NCBI GenBank assembly: GCA_016710075.1
Contig: JADJLO010000041.1
Span: forward strand, 1-64,000
Reading direction: 5' to 3'
From: Acidobacteriota bacterium
GTDB lineage: Bacteria > Acidobacteriota > Blastocatellia > RBC074
Length of the DNA stretch: 64,000 nt
The notes below the pieces were generated by a model that worked only from the letters and a program-made list of their open reading frames with translations, did not search any database and was not told the origin of the DNA. Position numbers and translations under genes: made by a program. Shown piece after piece: positions 21,852 to 29,990 of the stretch; the stretch's first letter is position 1; the number at the start of each line of letters is the position of its first letter.

Positions 21852-24217
21852 ATCAAGATCAACTGAAAACCCTGCTGGATCGGCTCGATTATCTCGAATT
21901 TGCCCTGAGAGAACAGATCTCGCGAATCTATGCTCTTGAAAACAAACTTGAGATCACCCGCCCCGATATATCGCTCAAACAGCCGGAACCATATTCGGCC
22001 CCGGCGCCTCATTCAATTCAGGCAGAAGTGACCGCTCCGGAATTCCTTCCTGAGCAGCCAATGATGATTGAAGAAGAGGATGCGGCTGCAATAGAGCCCC
22101 AACCACTTCATCCACCCCAACCACCCCAGCCACCCCTTGAGGTTGAATCTGAAGAAGAAGTCTCCGGGATTATCCCTGAAAAGCGTGATCTGGAATCGCT
22201 CATCGGAGGGACGTGGTTCAATCGGATAGGCATCTTCGCGATTGTGCTTGGCGCCGGATATTTTCTGCGTGAAGCCTTCCGGCGGGGATGGATCGGCCCG
22301 CAGGGACGGGTCATGATCGGAATTGCGGCCGGACTTGGACTGCTCTTTGCCGGAGAGAAGATCCGTTCGCGCGGTTACAAGAATTATGCCTACGGATTAT
22401 CCGGGGGCGGGATATCGATTCTCTACCTGACATTTTTTGCGGCATACGACCGTTATCAACTGATAAGTCAATTGATGGCATTTCTGTTGATGTCGCTGGT
22501 GACGGCTGCCGCGGTCCTGCTGGCGGCGAGATATGATGCGCTGGTGATAGCGATAATCGGCCTGCTCGGCGGCTTTCTGACGCCGTACATGGTCTCGAGC
22601 GGAGTGGATAATCAATCTGGGCTTTTCACCTACATTGCCCTGCTCGATGCCGGCGTGCTGGCGGTTGCCTATTTCAAACAATGGCGGACCCTGAATTATC
22701 TGGCTTTCATCGGAACGATAATAATCTCGGGAGGCTGGATGGATGAATATTACGCGCCGGAGAAGCTCTGGACGACAATCTTTTTCTTCACCCTGCTGTT
22801 CCTGATTTTCGCCGTGCTCGCGGTCTTTCACAATATCGTCAAGCGCAAACCGACGATCGCCCCGGATCTTGGCCTGATCTTTTCGAATGCCGGTTTCTAT
22901 TTTGGGACCAGCTATTTTCTGCTCGAAAACAAGTACCATCCCTATCTCGGATTATTCGCGATCGTCATGTCTGCCTTTTATCTGGGCCTCGGTTATCTGA
23001 CATACACGCGAGATCGCGAAGACAAGTACCTGATTATGACCTTTATCGGTCTGGCGGCGATCTTCCTGACGCTGGCCATACCGATACAGCTCGATCAGCA
23101 CTGGGTGACGATGAGCTGGGCGCTTGAAGGTCTGGTGCTGACGTGGATCGGGTTGAAATCGCGCAGCCTGCAGTTGAGAGCCGTTTCCGCGATTATCTTT
23201 TTCATTTCGTTCTCTCATTGGCTGATGTTCGATCTGGCGGAATCGAGTTTCGGATACAACAAGTCGTTCAATCCGATCTTCAACAAACGCGCGTTATCGG
23301 CGGTGATACTGGCGGGTTCCCTTGTGATTGCCGCGATCCTCTATCAAAAATTCAAAGAGCAGGTTGAGTTGCGCGAGCGGCAGTTCTTCCTTGCCGGATT
23401 GATCGTCGTCGCGAATCTGGTAACCCTCATCTGGCTGAGCTCGGATGTCATCGATCTATTCAATAAACTCAGGATGGGAATTCCCGAGGGCGATGTGAAT
23501 GCCGTCGAGTACCTGCGTGACAGATATAACAATTTCGAGGCGTTGTCGCTCACAGCTCTCTGGACGACTTTTGGGCTGTCGGGGCTGATTGTCGGCGTCA
23601 GACGCCGGGTATGGGGCGCCAGAATCGGCGGCCTGCTTCTGCTGGGGCTGACAATCCTCAAGGTACTCGCCGTCGATTCGGGCCATTTCGAGGACAAGTG
23701 GCACAGATTGATCCTCAACCCGACTTTTGCGTCTTTTCTGATAGTCATTGCCGCGATGGCCGTGACGATGCGGCTATACTTTCACAACGAAAATGTTCAT
23801 AAAGACGAGCATCGACTGGTATTCAACGGCTCGATGATCCTGCTCAACGTGTTGGCGCTGATAGCCCTGAGCGCTGAATCGGTTTCCTATTTCCAGAAAC
23901 AGATCGATTACGCAAAACCATACGAGGAGCAGCGTGAGCTCAGTCTGGCAAAACAGTTGACGCTTTCAGTGATCTGGACGCTCTACGGCGGAATCATGCT
24001 CTTTTTCGGCATCAGACGGGTCAATCGCCTGCTGCGGTGGATGGGACTGGGTCTGCTGGCAATCAGCATCGTCAAGGTATTTCTGGTGGATCTTTCGAGC
24101 CTCGATACGATATACAGAATCGCGTCTATCATAGTTCTCGGCGCGATGCTTTTAGCCGTTTCGTTTCTCTACCAGCAATGGCAAAAGCGAACCGAGGAGG
24201 AAAAGGCAGGAAAATGA
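21848..24217 (+). CDS. DUF2339 polytopic membrane protein
   Basis: A 789-residue protein. An N-terminal coiled coil (LKTLLDRLDYLEFALREQIS) and a Pro/Glu-rich linker (residues 40-110) lead to RDLESLIGGTWFNRIGIFAI, the hallmark entry to the DUF2339 membrane domain. More than a dozen hydrophobic segments follow to residue 780. The family is uncharacterised and commonly sits next to DUF3999, as it does here with a four-base ATGA overlap. The length is typical. Location must be the inner membrane; any cell-envelope role is inferred from the DUF3999 partner's exported form. Confidence 0.88.
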   Translation: MNQDQLKTLLDRLDYLEFALREQISRIYALENKLEITRPDISLKQPEPYSAPAPHSIQAEVTAPEFLPEQPMMIEEEDAAAIEPQPLHPPQPPQPPLEVESEEEVSGIIPEKRDLESLIGGTWFNRIGIFAIVLGAGYFLREAFRRGWIGPQGRVMIGIAAGLGLLFAGEKIRSRGYKNYAYGLSGGGISILYLTFFAAYDRYQLISQLMAFLLMSLVTAAAVLLAARYDALVIAIIGLLGGFLTPYMVSSGVDNQSGLFTYIALLDAGVLAVAYFKQWRTLNYLAFIGTIIISGGWMDEYYAPEKLWTTIFFFTLLFLIFAVLAVFHNIVKRKPTIAPDLGLIFSNAGFYFGTSYFLLENKYHPYLGLFAIVMSAFYLGLGYLTYTRDREDKYLIMTFIGLAAIFLTLAIPIQLDQHWVTMSWALEGLVLTWIGLKSRSLQLRAVSAIIFFISFSHWLMFDLAESSFGYNKSFNPIFNKRALSAVILAGSLVIAAILYQKFKEQVELRERQFFLAGLIVVANLVTLIWLSSDVIDLFNKLRMGIPEGDVNAVEYLRDRYNNFEALSLTALWTTFGLSGLIVGVRRRVWGARIGGLLLLGLTILKVLAVDSGHFEDKWHRLILNPTFASFLIVIAAMAVTMRLYFHNENVHKDEHRLVFNGSMILLNVLALIALSAESVSYFQKQIDYAKPYEEQRELSLAKQLTLSVIWTLYGGIMLFFGIRRVNRLLRWMGLGLLAISIVKVFLVDLSSLDTIYRIASIIVLGAMLLAVSFLYQQWQKRTEEEKAGK

Positions 24218-25146
24218 TTACTGCAGCAAGGATAACAGCTTTTCTCTTCGTTTTTGCGCTCTGTGCGATGCCGAGCGGGGCGGCTGATCAAGAAGCCGTA
24301 AAGCCTGATCCATCTCAATGGAGTCACTCGCGCGAGATCAAGGCGGATTCGAAGCCGGCAGTTGAAGGGTATCTTCTGGCTGAACTCGACGGCAAAGTTT
24401 ATGACCATTCCCGCGTGGATCTGACAGACCTGCGCGTCGTTGATAATCACGGCAGCTTCGTCCCTTATCTGATCGTCAATCCCCTGCTGGAAAAACGATT
24501 AAAATACCAGATCAGACCGTTGCAGGCAGTCGTCGAGGATCTGGGAGTGGAAAAAGATGGCAATGTTTCGACCCTCATTCTGGATCTGGGATATCGTCAC
24601 ATCCCCAGCTCAAAACTGGAATTCAGACCCGCCGAGCCGAATTTCAACCGCCAGCTTGAGATCAAAGCCGGGAATGATAAACAGAAATGGGAATTCATCT
24701 CCCAACACGAGATCTCCAGCATTCGGATGGGAAAGGTCAGGAAGGAACAGCTTCAGATTCAGCTCGATGACCTGAGGTACAGGTATTTGCGGATCTCGGT
24801 CTACAACAAGGACGACAAGCCGATCCGGTTCGACGAGGTCAAAGTGTTCGGTTATGCGCATCAACTGGTCTTCAAATATGAGCCTGAGAAAAACTACCGG
24901 CTCATCTATGGTCGCGAGTCGGCCGATTCGCCGCATTACGATATCCAGCAGATGCTTCCATTCATCAAAATCAATAAGCTGCCGAAAGCTGCGCTGAGCG
25001 GGGAAATGGAAACTGCCAAAGCCGAACCGCCGAAAGCCGATGTCTCCTCACGGAAACAGAATATTTTGTTATGGGTGATCCTGTCGGTAACCGCGCTGAT
25101 CCTTGGAGGATTGATCTACCGGCTTGCAAAAATCTCCAGTGTTTAA
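24214..25146 (+). CDS. DUF3999 exported membrane-anchored protein
   Basis: ATG 24214 overlaps the DUF2339 stop. The 310-residue product has a signal peptide (ITAARITAFLFVFALCAMPS), a large beta-rich exported domain (LTDLRVVDNHGSFVPYLIVN, LEIKAGNDKQKWEFISQHEI, YRYLRISVYNKDDKPIRFDE) and one C-terminal membrane helix (NILLWVILSVTALILGGLIY). The middle resembles a discoidin-like sandwich. This is the usual partner of DUF2339; together they probably form an envelope complex of unknown role. It is the last gene of the overlapping four-gene run from 19384. Confidence 0.82.
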   Translation: MITAARITAFLFVFALCAMPSGAADQEAVKPDPSQWSHSREIKADSKPAVEGYLLAELDGKVYDHSRVDLTDLRVVDNHGSFVPYLIVNPLLEKRLKYQIRPLQAVVEDLGVEKDGNVSTLILDLGYRHIPSSKLEFRPAEPNFNRQLEIKAGNDKQKWEFISQHEISSIRMGKVRKEQLQIQLDDLRYRYLRISVYNKDDKPIRFDEVKVFGYAHQLVFKYEPEKNYRLIYGRESADSPHYDIQQMLPFIKINKLPKAALSGEMETAKAEPPKADVSSRKQNILLWVILSVTALILGGLIYRLAKISSV

Positions 25147-25227
25147 CTCAGCGTGTTCTGATATGATGAGGCGCTTCGAAACAGCGGCGACACGCCGCCG
25201 TCAAAATCCAATTGAGGAGACCGGGAA

Positions 25228-25752
25228 TTGATAGATCTCTATTTAATGCGTCACGGGATAGCTGCGAACCTTGGCGAGGGAGGCATTCTCAATGATGCCG
25301 ACCGTCCACTGACTCTCGATGGCCGCACCAGAATGAAGCAGGCTGCTGCCGGGATCAAAAAACTCGAGATCAAGTTCAATGTGATACTGACCAGCCCACT
25401 GCTCAGAGCACGACAGACAGCCGAGGCCGTGGCCGAAGTTCTTGATCTCCAGCACAGGGTCAAGATTCTCGAATCGCTGGCTCCGGGCAAGGCCTTCATC
25501 GAGGGCGAAGGCCAAAACGCGGAGATCTTTCTCGAACTTGGATCATATCAGTTTGACAAGGCGCTGCTGGTAGGCCACATGCCGGATCTCTCTGAACTTG
25601 CATCCTACCTGCTGACGGGGAACCGGAACCTCAACATCGAATTCAAGAAAGGCACCGTCTGCGCCATCGAGCTTACAAGCCTGCCTCCCCGTGGACCGGG
25701 ATTGTTGTGCTGGCAGATGTCTCCGAAACAACTCCGATTTCTAGGTAAATGA
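25228..25752 (+). CDS. sixA: SixA-like phosphohistidine phosphatase
   Basis: The start is taken as TTG 25228, eight bases after GAGGAGA (25213-25219); the product begins MIDLYLMRHGIAANLGEG. The RHG motif carries the catalytic histidine, TSPLLRARQTAEAV the second conserved arginine, and VGHMPDLSELASYLL the second histidine. At 174 residues it fits the short SixA branch of the histidine phosphatase superfamily, which removes phosphate from phosphohistidine on phosphotransfer proteins. The pyrophosphatase gene follows four bases later, so both are probably co-transcribed. Confidence 0.85.
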   Translation: MIDLYLMRHGIAANLGEGGILNDADRPLTLDGRTRMKQAAAGIKKLEIKFNVILTSPLLRARQTAEAVAEVLDLQHRVKILESLAPGKAFIEGEGQNAEIFLELGSYQFDKALLVGHMPDLSELASYLLTGNRNLNIEFKKGTVCAIELTSLPPRGPGLLCWQMSPKQLRFLGK

Positions 25753-25756
25753 TCCT

Positions 25757-26305
25757 ATGAATCCCTGGCACGATGTGGAGCTCGGCCCTGAGGCTCCCGA
25801 AATCTTCAACTGCATCATCGAGATTCCAATCGGCTCGAAGGTCAAGTACGAACTGGATAAATCCACAGGCCTGCTGCGGGTCGATCGAATTCTTTACAGT
25901 TCAGTCCACTATCCGGCGAATTACGGCTTTCTGCCGCGCACATATTGCGACGATAACGATCCTCTCGACGTGCTGGTTCTGGGGCAGGTCTCGGTCGCTC
26001 CGCTCTGCATCATGCGCGCAAAGACGATCGGCGTCATGCAGATGATCGACCAGAACGAAGAGGACGACAAGATCATCGCAGTTCATGCCGACGACCCTGA
26101 ATACCGCGATTACCGGGACATCTCCGAACTTCCGGAATACCGGCTCAAATCAGTTCGCCGCTTTTTCGAAGACTACAAGGCCCTCGAAAACAAGCAGGTG
26201 AAAGTCGAGCGATTCATGGGCCGGTTCGATGCGATCAACATTATCCAGCGCAGCATCGAGCTTTATCGCGAAATGAAACCGCAGCTTCTGGCGGGCTCTG
26301 TCTGA
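25757..26305 (+). CDS. ppa: Inorganic pyrophosphatase, family I
   Basis: A 182-residue soluble enzyme. EIPIGSKVKYELDKSTGLLR, then YPANYGFLPRTYCDDNDPLD with the metal-binding aspartates (DDNDPLDVLVLG), then DDKIIAVHADDPEYRDY and VRRFFEDYKALENKQVKVE are classic family I signatures. It hydrolyses pyrophosphate to phosphate with Mg2+, driving biosynthetic reactions. It is tightly linked to sixA upstream. Length and residues are all normal, and there is no frame problem. Confidence 0.95.
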   Translation: MNPWHDVELGPEAPEIFNCIIEIPIGSKVKYELDKSTGLLRVDRILYSSVHYPANYGFLPRTYCDDNDPLDVLVLGQVSVAPLCIMRAKTIGVMQMIDQNEEDDKIIAVHADDPEYRDYRDISELPEYRLKSVRRFFEDYKALENKQVKVERFMGRFDAINIIQRSIELYREMKPQLLAGSV

Positions 26306-26362
26306 TAAATGACAGCCGCAGGCTCCCGGGTCTGCATAATTCTAGGAGGCAAGCAAAAAAAG

Positions 26363-27601
26363 ATGAGATGGTTTAATCGTAGCCTGATTCTGGCGGCCGG
26401 CATGTTTCTGCTGATTGCAGCAACAACCCTGGGAATTCGATCATATTCACAGCAGCAGCAATCGGCAGCCGAACGCACTGAGCGTTTCAAGCGAATGTCG
26501 GCTGACGCCGAAAAGAAGGGACTATCAGGCCCCTACCAGGGAATCACGACTGACGGCAAGGCCATCAACGGCCTCTTCCCCATACGCTCGACAGGAGTTT
26601 CGACCGGCCCGGTGCGCAAAGCGGCTGACGCCTTCCTCGCTTCCCTTTCGCCGGCTCAACGATCCAAAACCATGTTCGACGTCAACGACGACGAGTGGCG
26701 CAAATGGATGAACCAGCATTTTTACCTGCGCCAGGGGACTGGATTCAACGAGATGTCGGATGCACAGCGCGATGCCGCCTTCGGACTGATGAGAGCCTCT
26801 CTCAGCGCCAAGGGACTGAAACTGACGCGCGATATCATGCATCTCAACGAGACTCTGGCTGAACTCAATAACAACGATCACGAACAATACGGCGAATGGC
26901 TCTACTGGATCACCATCATGGGCAAACCCTCGGCCACCGAGCCCTGGGGATGGCAGCTCGACGGTCATCACGCGATCATTAATTATTTCGTCCTCGGAGA
27001 CCAGGTTGTCATGTCTCCGACCTTCCTTGGCTCGGAACCGGTTATCGCCAGATCGGGCAAATATCAAGGCACTGCCGTTCTGCAGACCGAGCTGAAAAAA
27101 GGGCTCGCCATGATCAACACCCTCTCCGATGAGCAACGAAAAAAAGCGATACTCACCCTCTCAAAGACCGCCAACAACAACGTCGGCGAAGCCTTCAAAG
27201 ACAACATGGTCCTGGATTACCAGGGTATTCCCGGATCGGAATTGAATGCGAAACCGAAGGAACAACTGCTGGACCTGGCTGCGGAATATGTCGGAAATAT
27301 GGACAACGGTCATGCAAAGGTTAAGATGAGCGAGGTCCGCAAGCATGTCAACGCCACCTGGTATTCCTGGATTGGCGGAATCCAGCCCGATAGTGTCTTC
27401 TATTACCGCATTCAAAGTCCTGTCATCCTCATCGAATTCGATCAACAGTTGCCAGTCGGAACGCGTCATCTCAAGAAAGGGCCGATTGTGCCCGATCCCG
27501 AGCATATTCACACAGTCATGCGAACCCCGAATGGAAACGATTACGGCAAGGACCTGCTCCGCCAGCATTACCTGGAGCACCCGCATCCACAGAGTCATTA
27601 A
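26363..27601 (+). CDS. DUF3500 exported protein
   Basis: ATG 26363 (MRWFNRSLILAAGMFLLIAA) is chosen over ATG 26309 because AGGAGG lies at 26344-26349 and the signal peptide starts here. The 412-residue product carries ADAFLASLSPAQRSKTMFDV, EWRKWMNQHFYLRQGTGFNE, PWGWQLDGHHAIINYFVLGD, VMSPTFLGSEP and WIGGIQPDSVFYYRIQSPVI, then LIEFDQQ. These are DUF3500 hallmarks. The histidine-rich end (HIHTVMRTPNGNDYGKDLLR, HYLEHPHPQSH) is also typical. The function of the family is unknown; the conserved His/Asp residues hint at metal binding. It is probably exported to the periplasm. Confidence 0.85.
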   Translation: MRWFNRSLILAAGMFLLIAATTLGIRSYSQQQQSAAERTERFKRMSADAEKKGLSGPYQGITTDGKAINGLFPIRSTGVSTGPVRKAADAFLASLSPAQRSKTMFDVNDDEWRKWMNQHFYLRQGTGFNEMSDAQRDAAFGLMRASLSAKGLKLTRDIMHLNETLAELNNNDHEQYGEWLYWITIMGKPSATEPWGWQLDGHHAIINYFVLGDQVVMSPTFLGSEPVIARSGKYQGTAVLQTELKKGLAMINTLSDEQRKKAILTLSKTANNNVGEAFKDNMVLDYQGIPGSELNAKPKEQLLDLAAEYVGNMDNGHAKVKMSEVRKHVNATWYSWIGGIQPDSVFYYRIQSPVILIEFDQQLPVGTRHLKKGPIVPDPEHIHTVMRTPNGNDYGKDLLRQHYLEHPHPQSH

Positions 27602-27723
27602 GTGATCCATCAGGCGAATTCATTCCATGCACAATTGCCAGGAATTGCAGAATGATCAACCGTTAATAAATTTTTCAGACTTTTTCTATTCAATTCCTTC
27701 TAAATAAGCGGTGAATCAGGTTG

Positions 27724-27767
27724 GTTCCCTTCAAGTTGGGAACAATTCCGGGATTTTAATCCGACGA
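27724..27767 (+). promoter_or_regulatory. Candidate ECF-type promoter with inverted repeat
   Basis: GGAAC (27739-27743) and CGACGA (27762-27767), 18 bases apart, resemble the GGAAC -35 element of ECF-sigma promoters, just before an ECF sigma gene. The GGAAC is also the right half of a perfect inverted repeat, GTTCCC (27725-27730) and GGGAAC. Autoregulation is inferred; the -10 match is weak. Confidence 0.3.
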
Positions 27768-27798
27768 GTAGAGAGTAGACAGATATCTGATTTAATTT

Positions 27799-28371
27799 AT
27801 GGATATCAGCGACAATCAGATCATCGAGCGGACACTCGCCGGTGAAACGGATGCATTCAGCCTTCTGGTCCAGAGATGGGAGCGGCCGATTTACGGATTA
27901 TCGCTTCGCATGCTCGGCCGGGACGAAGATGCGCGAGACGTTTGCCAGGAGACCTTTCTGGCGGCCTTCCGCAACCTGCGCAAATTCCGCGGTGACGCAA
28001 AATTCTCGTCGTGGATTTACAGGATAGCTCTCAACGCATGCCACACTAAACTTCGCAAAAAGAATGGCGTGCTGGAGCGTTCAATCGACCAGGAAGATGA
28101 GAACGGACTGAGACTGGAGATAGCGGACATGCAGGCCGAAGTCTCCCCCGACAGGCTTCATCGCAATCAGAGGGCGGAAATGGTACGCAAAACTCTTCAG
28201 GCACTCCCGGCCGAAATGAGACAGGTGATCATCATGAAGGAGTATGAAGATCTGACCTTCGTCGAAATTTCGGAGATACTTCAGATACCCGTCAGTACGG
28301 TGAAATCCCGGCTCTACACCGGGTTGCAGCAGATGCGATTAAGGCTCGAAAAAGTCAAAGACGCCCTGTAA
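27799..28371 (+). CDS. ECF RNA polymerase sigma factor (RpoE-like)
   Basis: A 190-residue sigma-70-family factor. Region 2 runs from LVQRWERPIYGLSLRMLGRD through ARDVCQETFLAAFRNLRKF and FSSWIYRIALNACHTKLRKK. Region 4 is ALPAEMRQVIIMKEYEDLTF and EISEILQIPVSTVKSRLYTG. Lack of regions 1 and 3 identifies the ECF class. It directs RNA polymerase to stress-type promoters. The next gene, 26 bases downstream, is a zinc-finger anti-sigma factor and the third an LTXXQ-like exported protein, so this is a self-contained envelope-response operon. What it senses is not visible. Confidence 0.93.
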   Translation: MDISDNQIIERTLAGETDAFSLLVQRWERPIYGLSLRMLGRDEDARDVCQETFLAAFRNLRKFRGDAKFSSWIYRIALNACHTKLRKKNGVLERSIDQEDENGLRLEIADMQAEVSPDRLHRNQRAEMVRKTLQALPAEMRQVIIMKEYEDLTFVEISEILQIPVSTVKSRLYTGLQQMRLRLEKVKDAL

Positions 28372-28397
28372 TCGTCAAAGAATGAGATGGCAAAGTT

Positions 28398-29069
28398 ATG
28401 TTAAACAGTAAATTGAACGACAATCCGGCTGATTGTGGCCGCAAGGATGATCTGGTCGCTTATCTTTATCAGGAAGCCAGTCCCGCGGAATGCGAGTCTT
28501 TTGAGAACCATCTGGATTCTTGCGGCGTGTGTCGCGATGAACTGCAGTCATTCGGACGGGTTCGCCAGGAACTGAGCACCTGGCAACTTGGATTTCTGCC
28601 GCAGACATCATTTGAATTGCCGCAAAGCCCGGTTCAAACCGTGCGAGGTTTTTTCGCTTTATTCCCGCTCTGGGCCCGCGGAGTCGCTCTAACCACAGCC
28701 GCTGCCGCTCTGCTCATCGTCGCGCTCTCAGTTGCCGGAACGAAAATCCTCGTCAACGGCCCTTCCACAGGCGCCGGAACCGACTCCGCTCAACTGGAAT
28801 CGATGGTGCGTGACGCCGTCGCTCGCGATCGCGCACAAATGCAGCAGGAATTCAGCGCCCAATTGGCAAGCCTCAAACAACAGTTGAACGAAGAGAACGA
28901 AGCCAGAATGCAGGCAGCACAGACCCAATACAATGCAAGGATCGAGGCGGTTCAGACAGGTTTCAGGGCCCAAATCAGAAAATCCAATAAAGAGAACCAG
29001 TCAATCCGTTCATTCTTCGCCATGGATGATTCGCCCGATCCATTAGGAGTGGGAGGGGTGGGAAGATGA
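28398..29069 (+). CDS. Zinc-finger (ZAS) transmembrane anti-sigma factor
   Basis: A 223-residue protein. Residues 17-50 hold the zf-HC2/ZAS anti-sigma motif H-x3-C-x2-C (NHLDSCGVCRDELQSF). A membrane helix lies at about residues 92-115 (GVALTTAAAALLIVALSVAG). The periplasmic part is an unusual glutamine/alanine-rich coiled coil (MQQEFSAQLASLKQQLNEEN to about residue 190), ending in a glycine-rich tail. It should bind the upstream sigma factor at the membrane and release it on an envelope signal. Its stop overlaps the next start (ATGA). The coiled coil may contact the product of that gene. Confidence 0.88.
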   Translation: MLNSKLNDNPADCGRKDDLVAYLYQEASPAECESFENHLDSCGVCRDELQSFGRVRQELSTWQLGFLPQTSFELPQSPVQTVRGFFALFPLWARGVALTTAAAALLIVALSVAGTKILVNGPSTGAGTDSAQLESMVRDAVARDRAQMQQEFSAQLASLKQQLNEENEARMQAAQTQYNARIEAVQTGFRAQIRKSNKENQSIRSFFAMDDSPDPLGVGGVGR

Positions 29070-29818
29070 GAAACATAGTCGATAATATTTATCTCTCTGT
29101 TTTCAAGAAAATTATTCATTCAGCATTTGTCTGGCTGGCTGGAACAGCTCTGGTATTGACCATTATCGCTGATGCACAAGGTCAGCGGGTCATCCGGCAG
29201 ATCAAGCAACAGGAGAGACGCCAGCAGATGCTCAAGAAGATCGAGGAGCGGCAGCGGGAAAACCTGTCGCCGGCGGAGAATACGTCTTCAACCTCAAATC
29301 GGAACCGGGCGGCCAGACACAGCCTTGATGGAATCAGTCAGAGGGGCATTGTCACCCTCTTTTCCAAAGAAGAGCGTGAACTCATCATCCCGGGATTTGG
29401 CAGGGCGCCGGCATTGCTTGTCATCTTTCGCCAGCTCGACCTGACCGATGAACAGAAACTCAACATCAAGGCATTGAGAGCGAAAGTCGGTACACAGCTC
29501 GTCGACCTGCGCGTCAAAACCACACGCTCTGAACAGCAGCTCGAAGAGACGATCTACGGTGAGAATTTCGACACCAAAAAAGTCGAGGAGGTCTCCTCTC
29601 AGGTGGCATCGACCCAGGGTGAGCTGACCAAACTTCAGGCCGAAGTTGAATCACAGTTCCGGCAGATTCTCACTTCGGACCAGTTCCTCGTCTTCAGATT
29701 TCTCGTAGGAGAAATGCTTCTCCCTCAGCGGAGAATGACTCCGGCGCAAATGCGCCAACAGCAGCAGAATCAGCGGCGCATCCCATCGCCTCAGAACCAG
29801 CAGACCCCGCCTCAATGA
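29066..29818 (+). CDS. Exported LTXXQ/Spy-like coiled-coil protein
   Basis: A 250-residue protein with an N-terminal signal or anchor (SAFVWLAGTALVLTIIADAQ), a charged region, and RQLDLTDEQKLNIKALRAKV, which resembles the LTXXQ motif of Spy/CpxP-type periplasmic proteins. A long helix (EEVSSQVASTQGELTKLQAE) and a second motif region (LTSDQFLVFRFLV) follow. The tail is rich in Gln/Arg/Pro. Overlap with the anti-sigma gene argues for co-translation. By analogy with CpxP or RsxP-type proteins it could sense envelope damage and modulate the anti-sigma factor, or act as a chaperone. Similarity is by motif only. Confidence 0.65.
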   Translation: MRNIVDNIYLSVFKKIIHSAFVWLAGTALVLTIIADAQGQRVIRQIKQQERRQQMLKKIEERQRENLSPAENTSSTSNRNRAARHSLDGISQRGIVTLFSKEERELIIPGFGRAPALLVIFRQLDLTDEQKLNIKALRAKVGTQLVDLRVKTTRSEQQLEETIYGENFDTKKVEEVSSQVASTQGELTKLQAEVESQFRQILTSDQFLVFRFLVGEMLLPQRRMTPAQMRQQQQNQRRIPSPQNQQTPPQ

Positions 29819-29827
29819 AAGGGAGAT

Positions 29828-29971
29828 TACGGAACAAACGAAATAAACGAAACAAAGGAAAAAAACAGGGGAAGACAAAGCCCGAATTTTTAAACGTTTT
29901 TGCTATTGTCTTGGATTGCGTACAATGAAGCTCTGAATTATTTTCGTTTGTTTTGTTTATTTCGTAATCAT
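29828..29971. repeat. GAAAYARAC nonamer inverted-pair element, locus B
   Basis: Left arm (29829-29868): GATTAC then GGAACAAAC, GAAATAAAC, GAAACAAAG and GAAAAAAAC. Right arm (29940-29970), read on the minus strand: GATTAC then GAAATAAAC, AAAACAAAC and GAAAA. The centre is about 70 bases. The element lies just after the sigma operon and just before the GTG start of the nucleotidyltransferase-like gene. Confidence 0.8.
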
Positions 29972-29990
29972 CTTTGCCGGTATTCATTAA

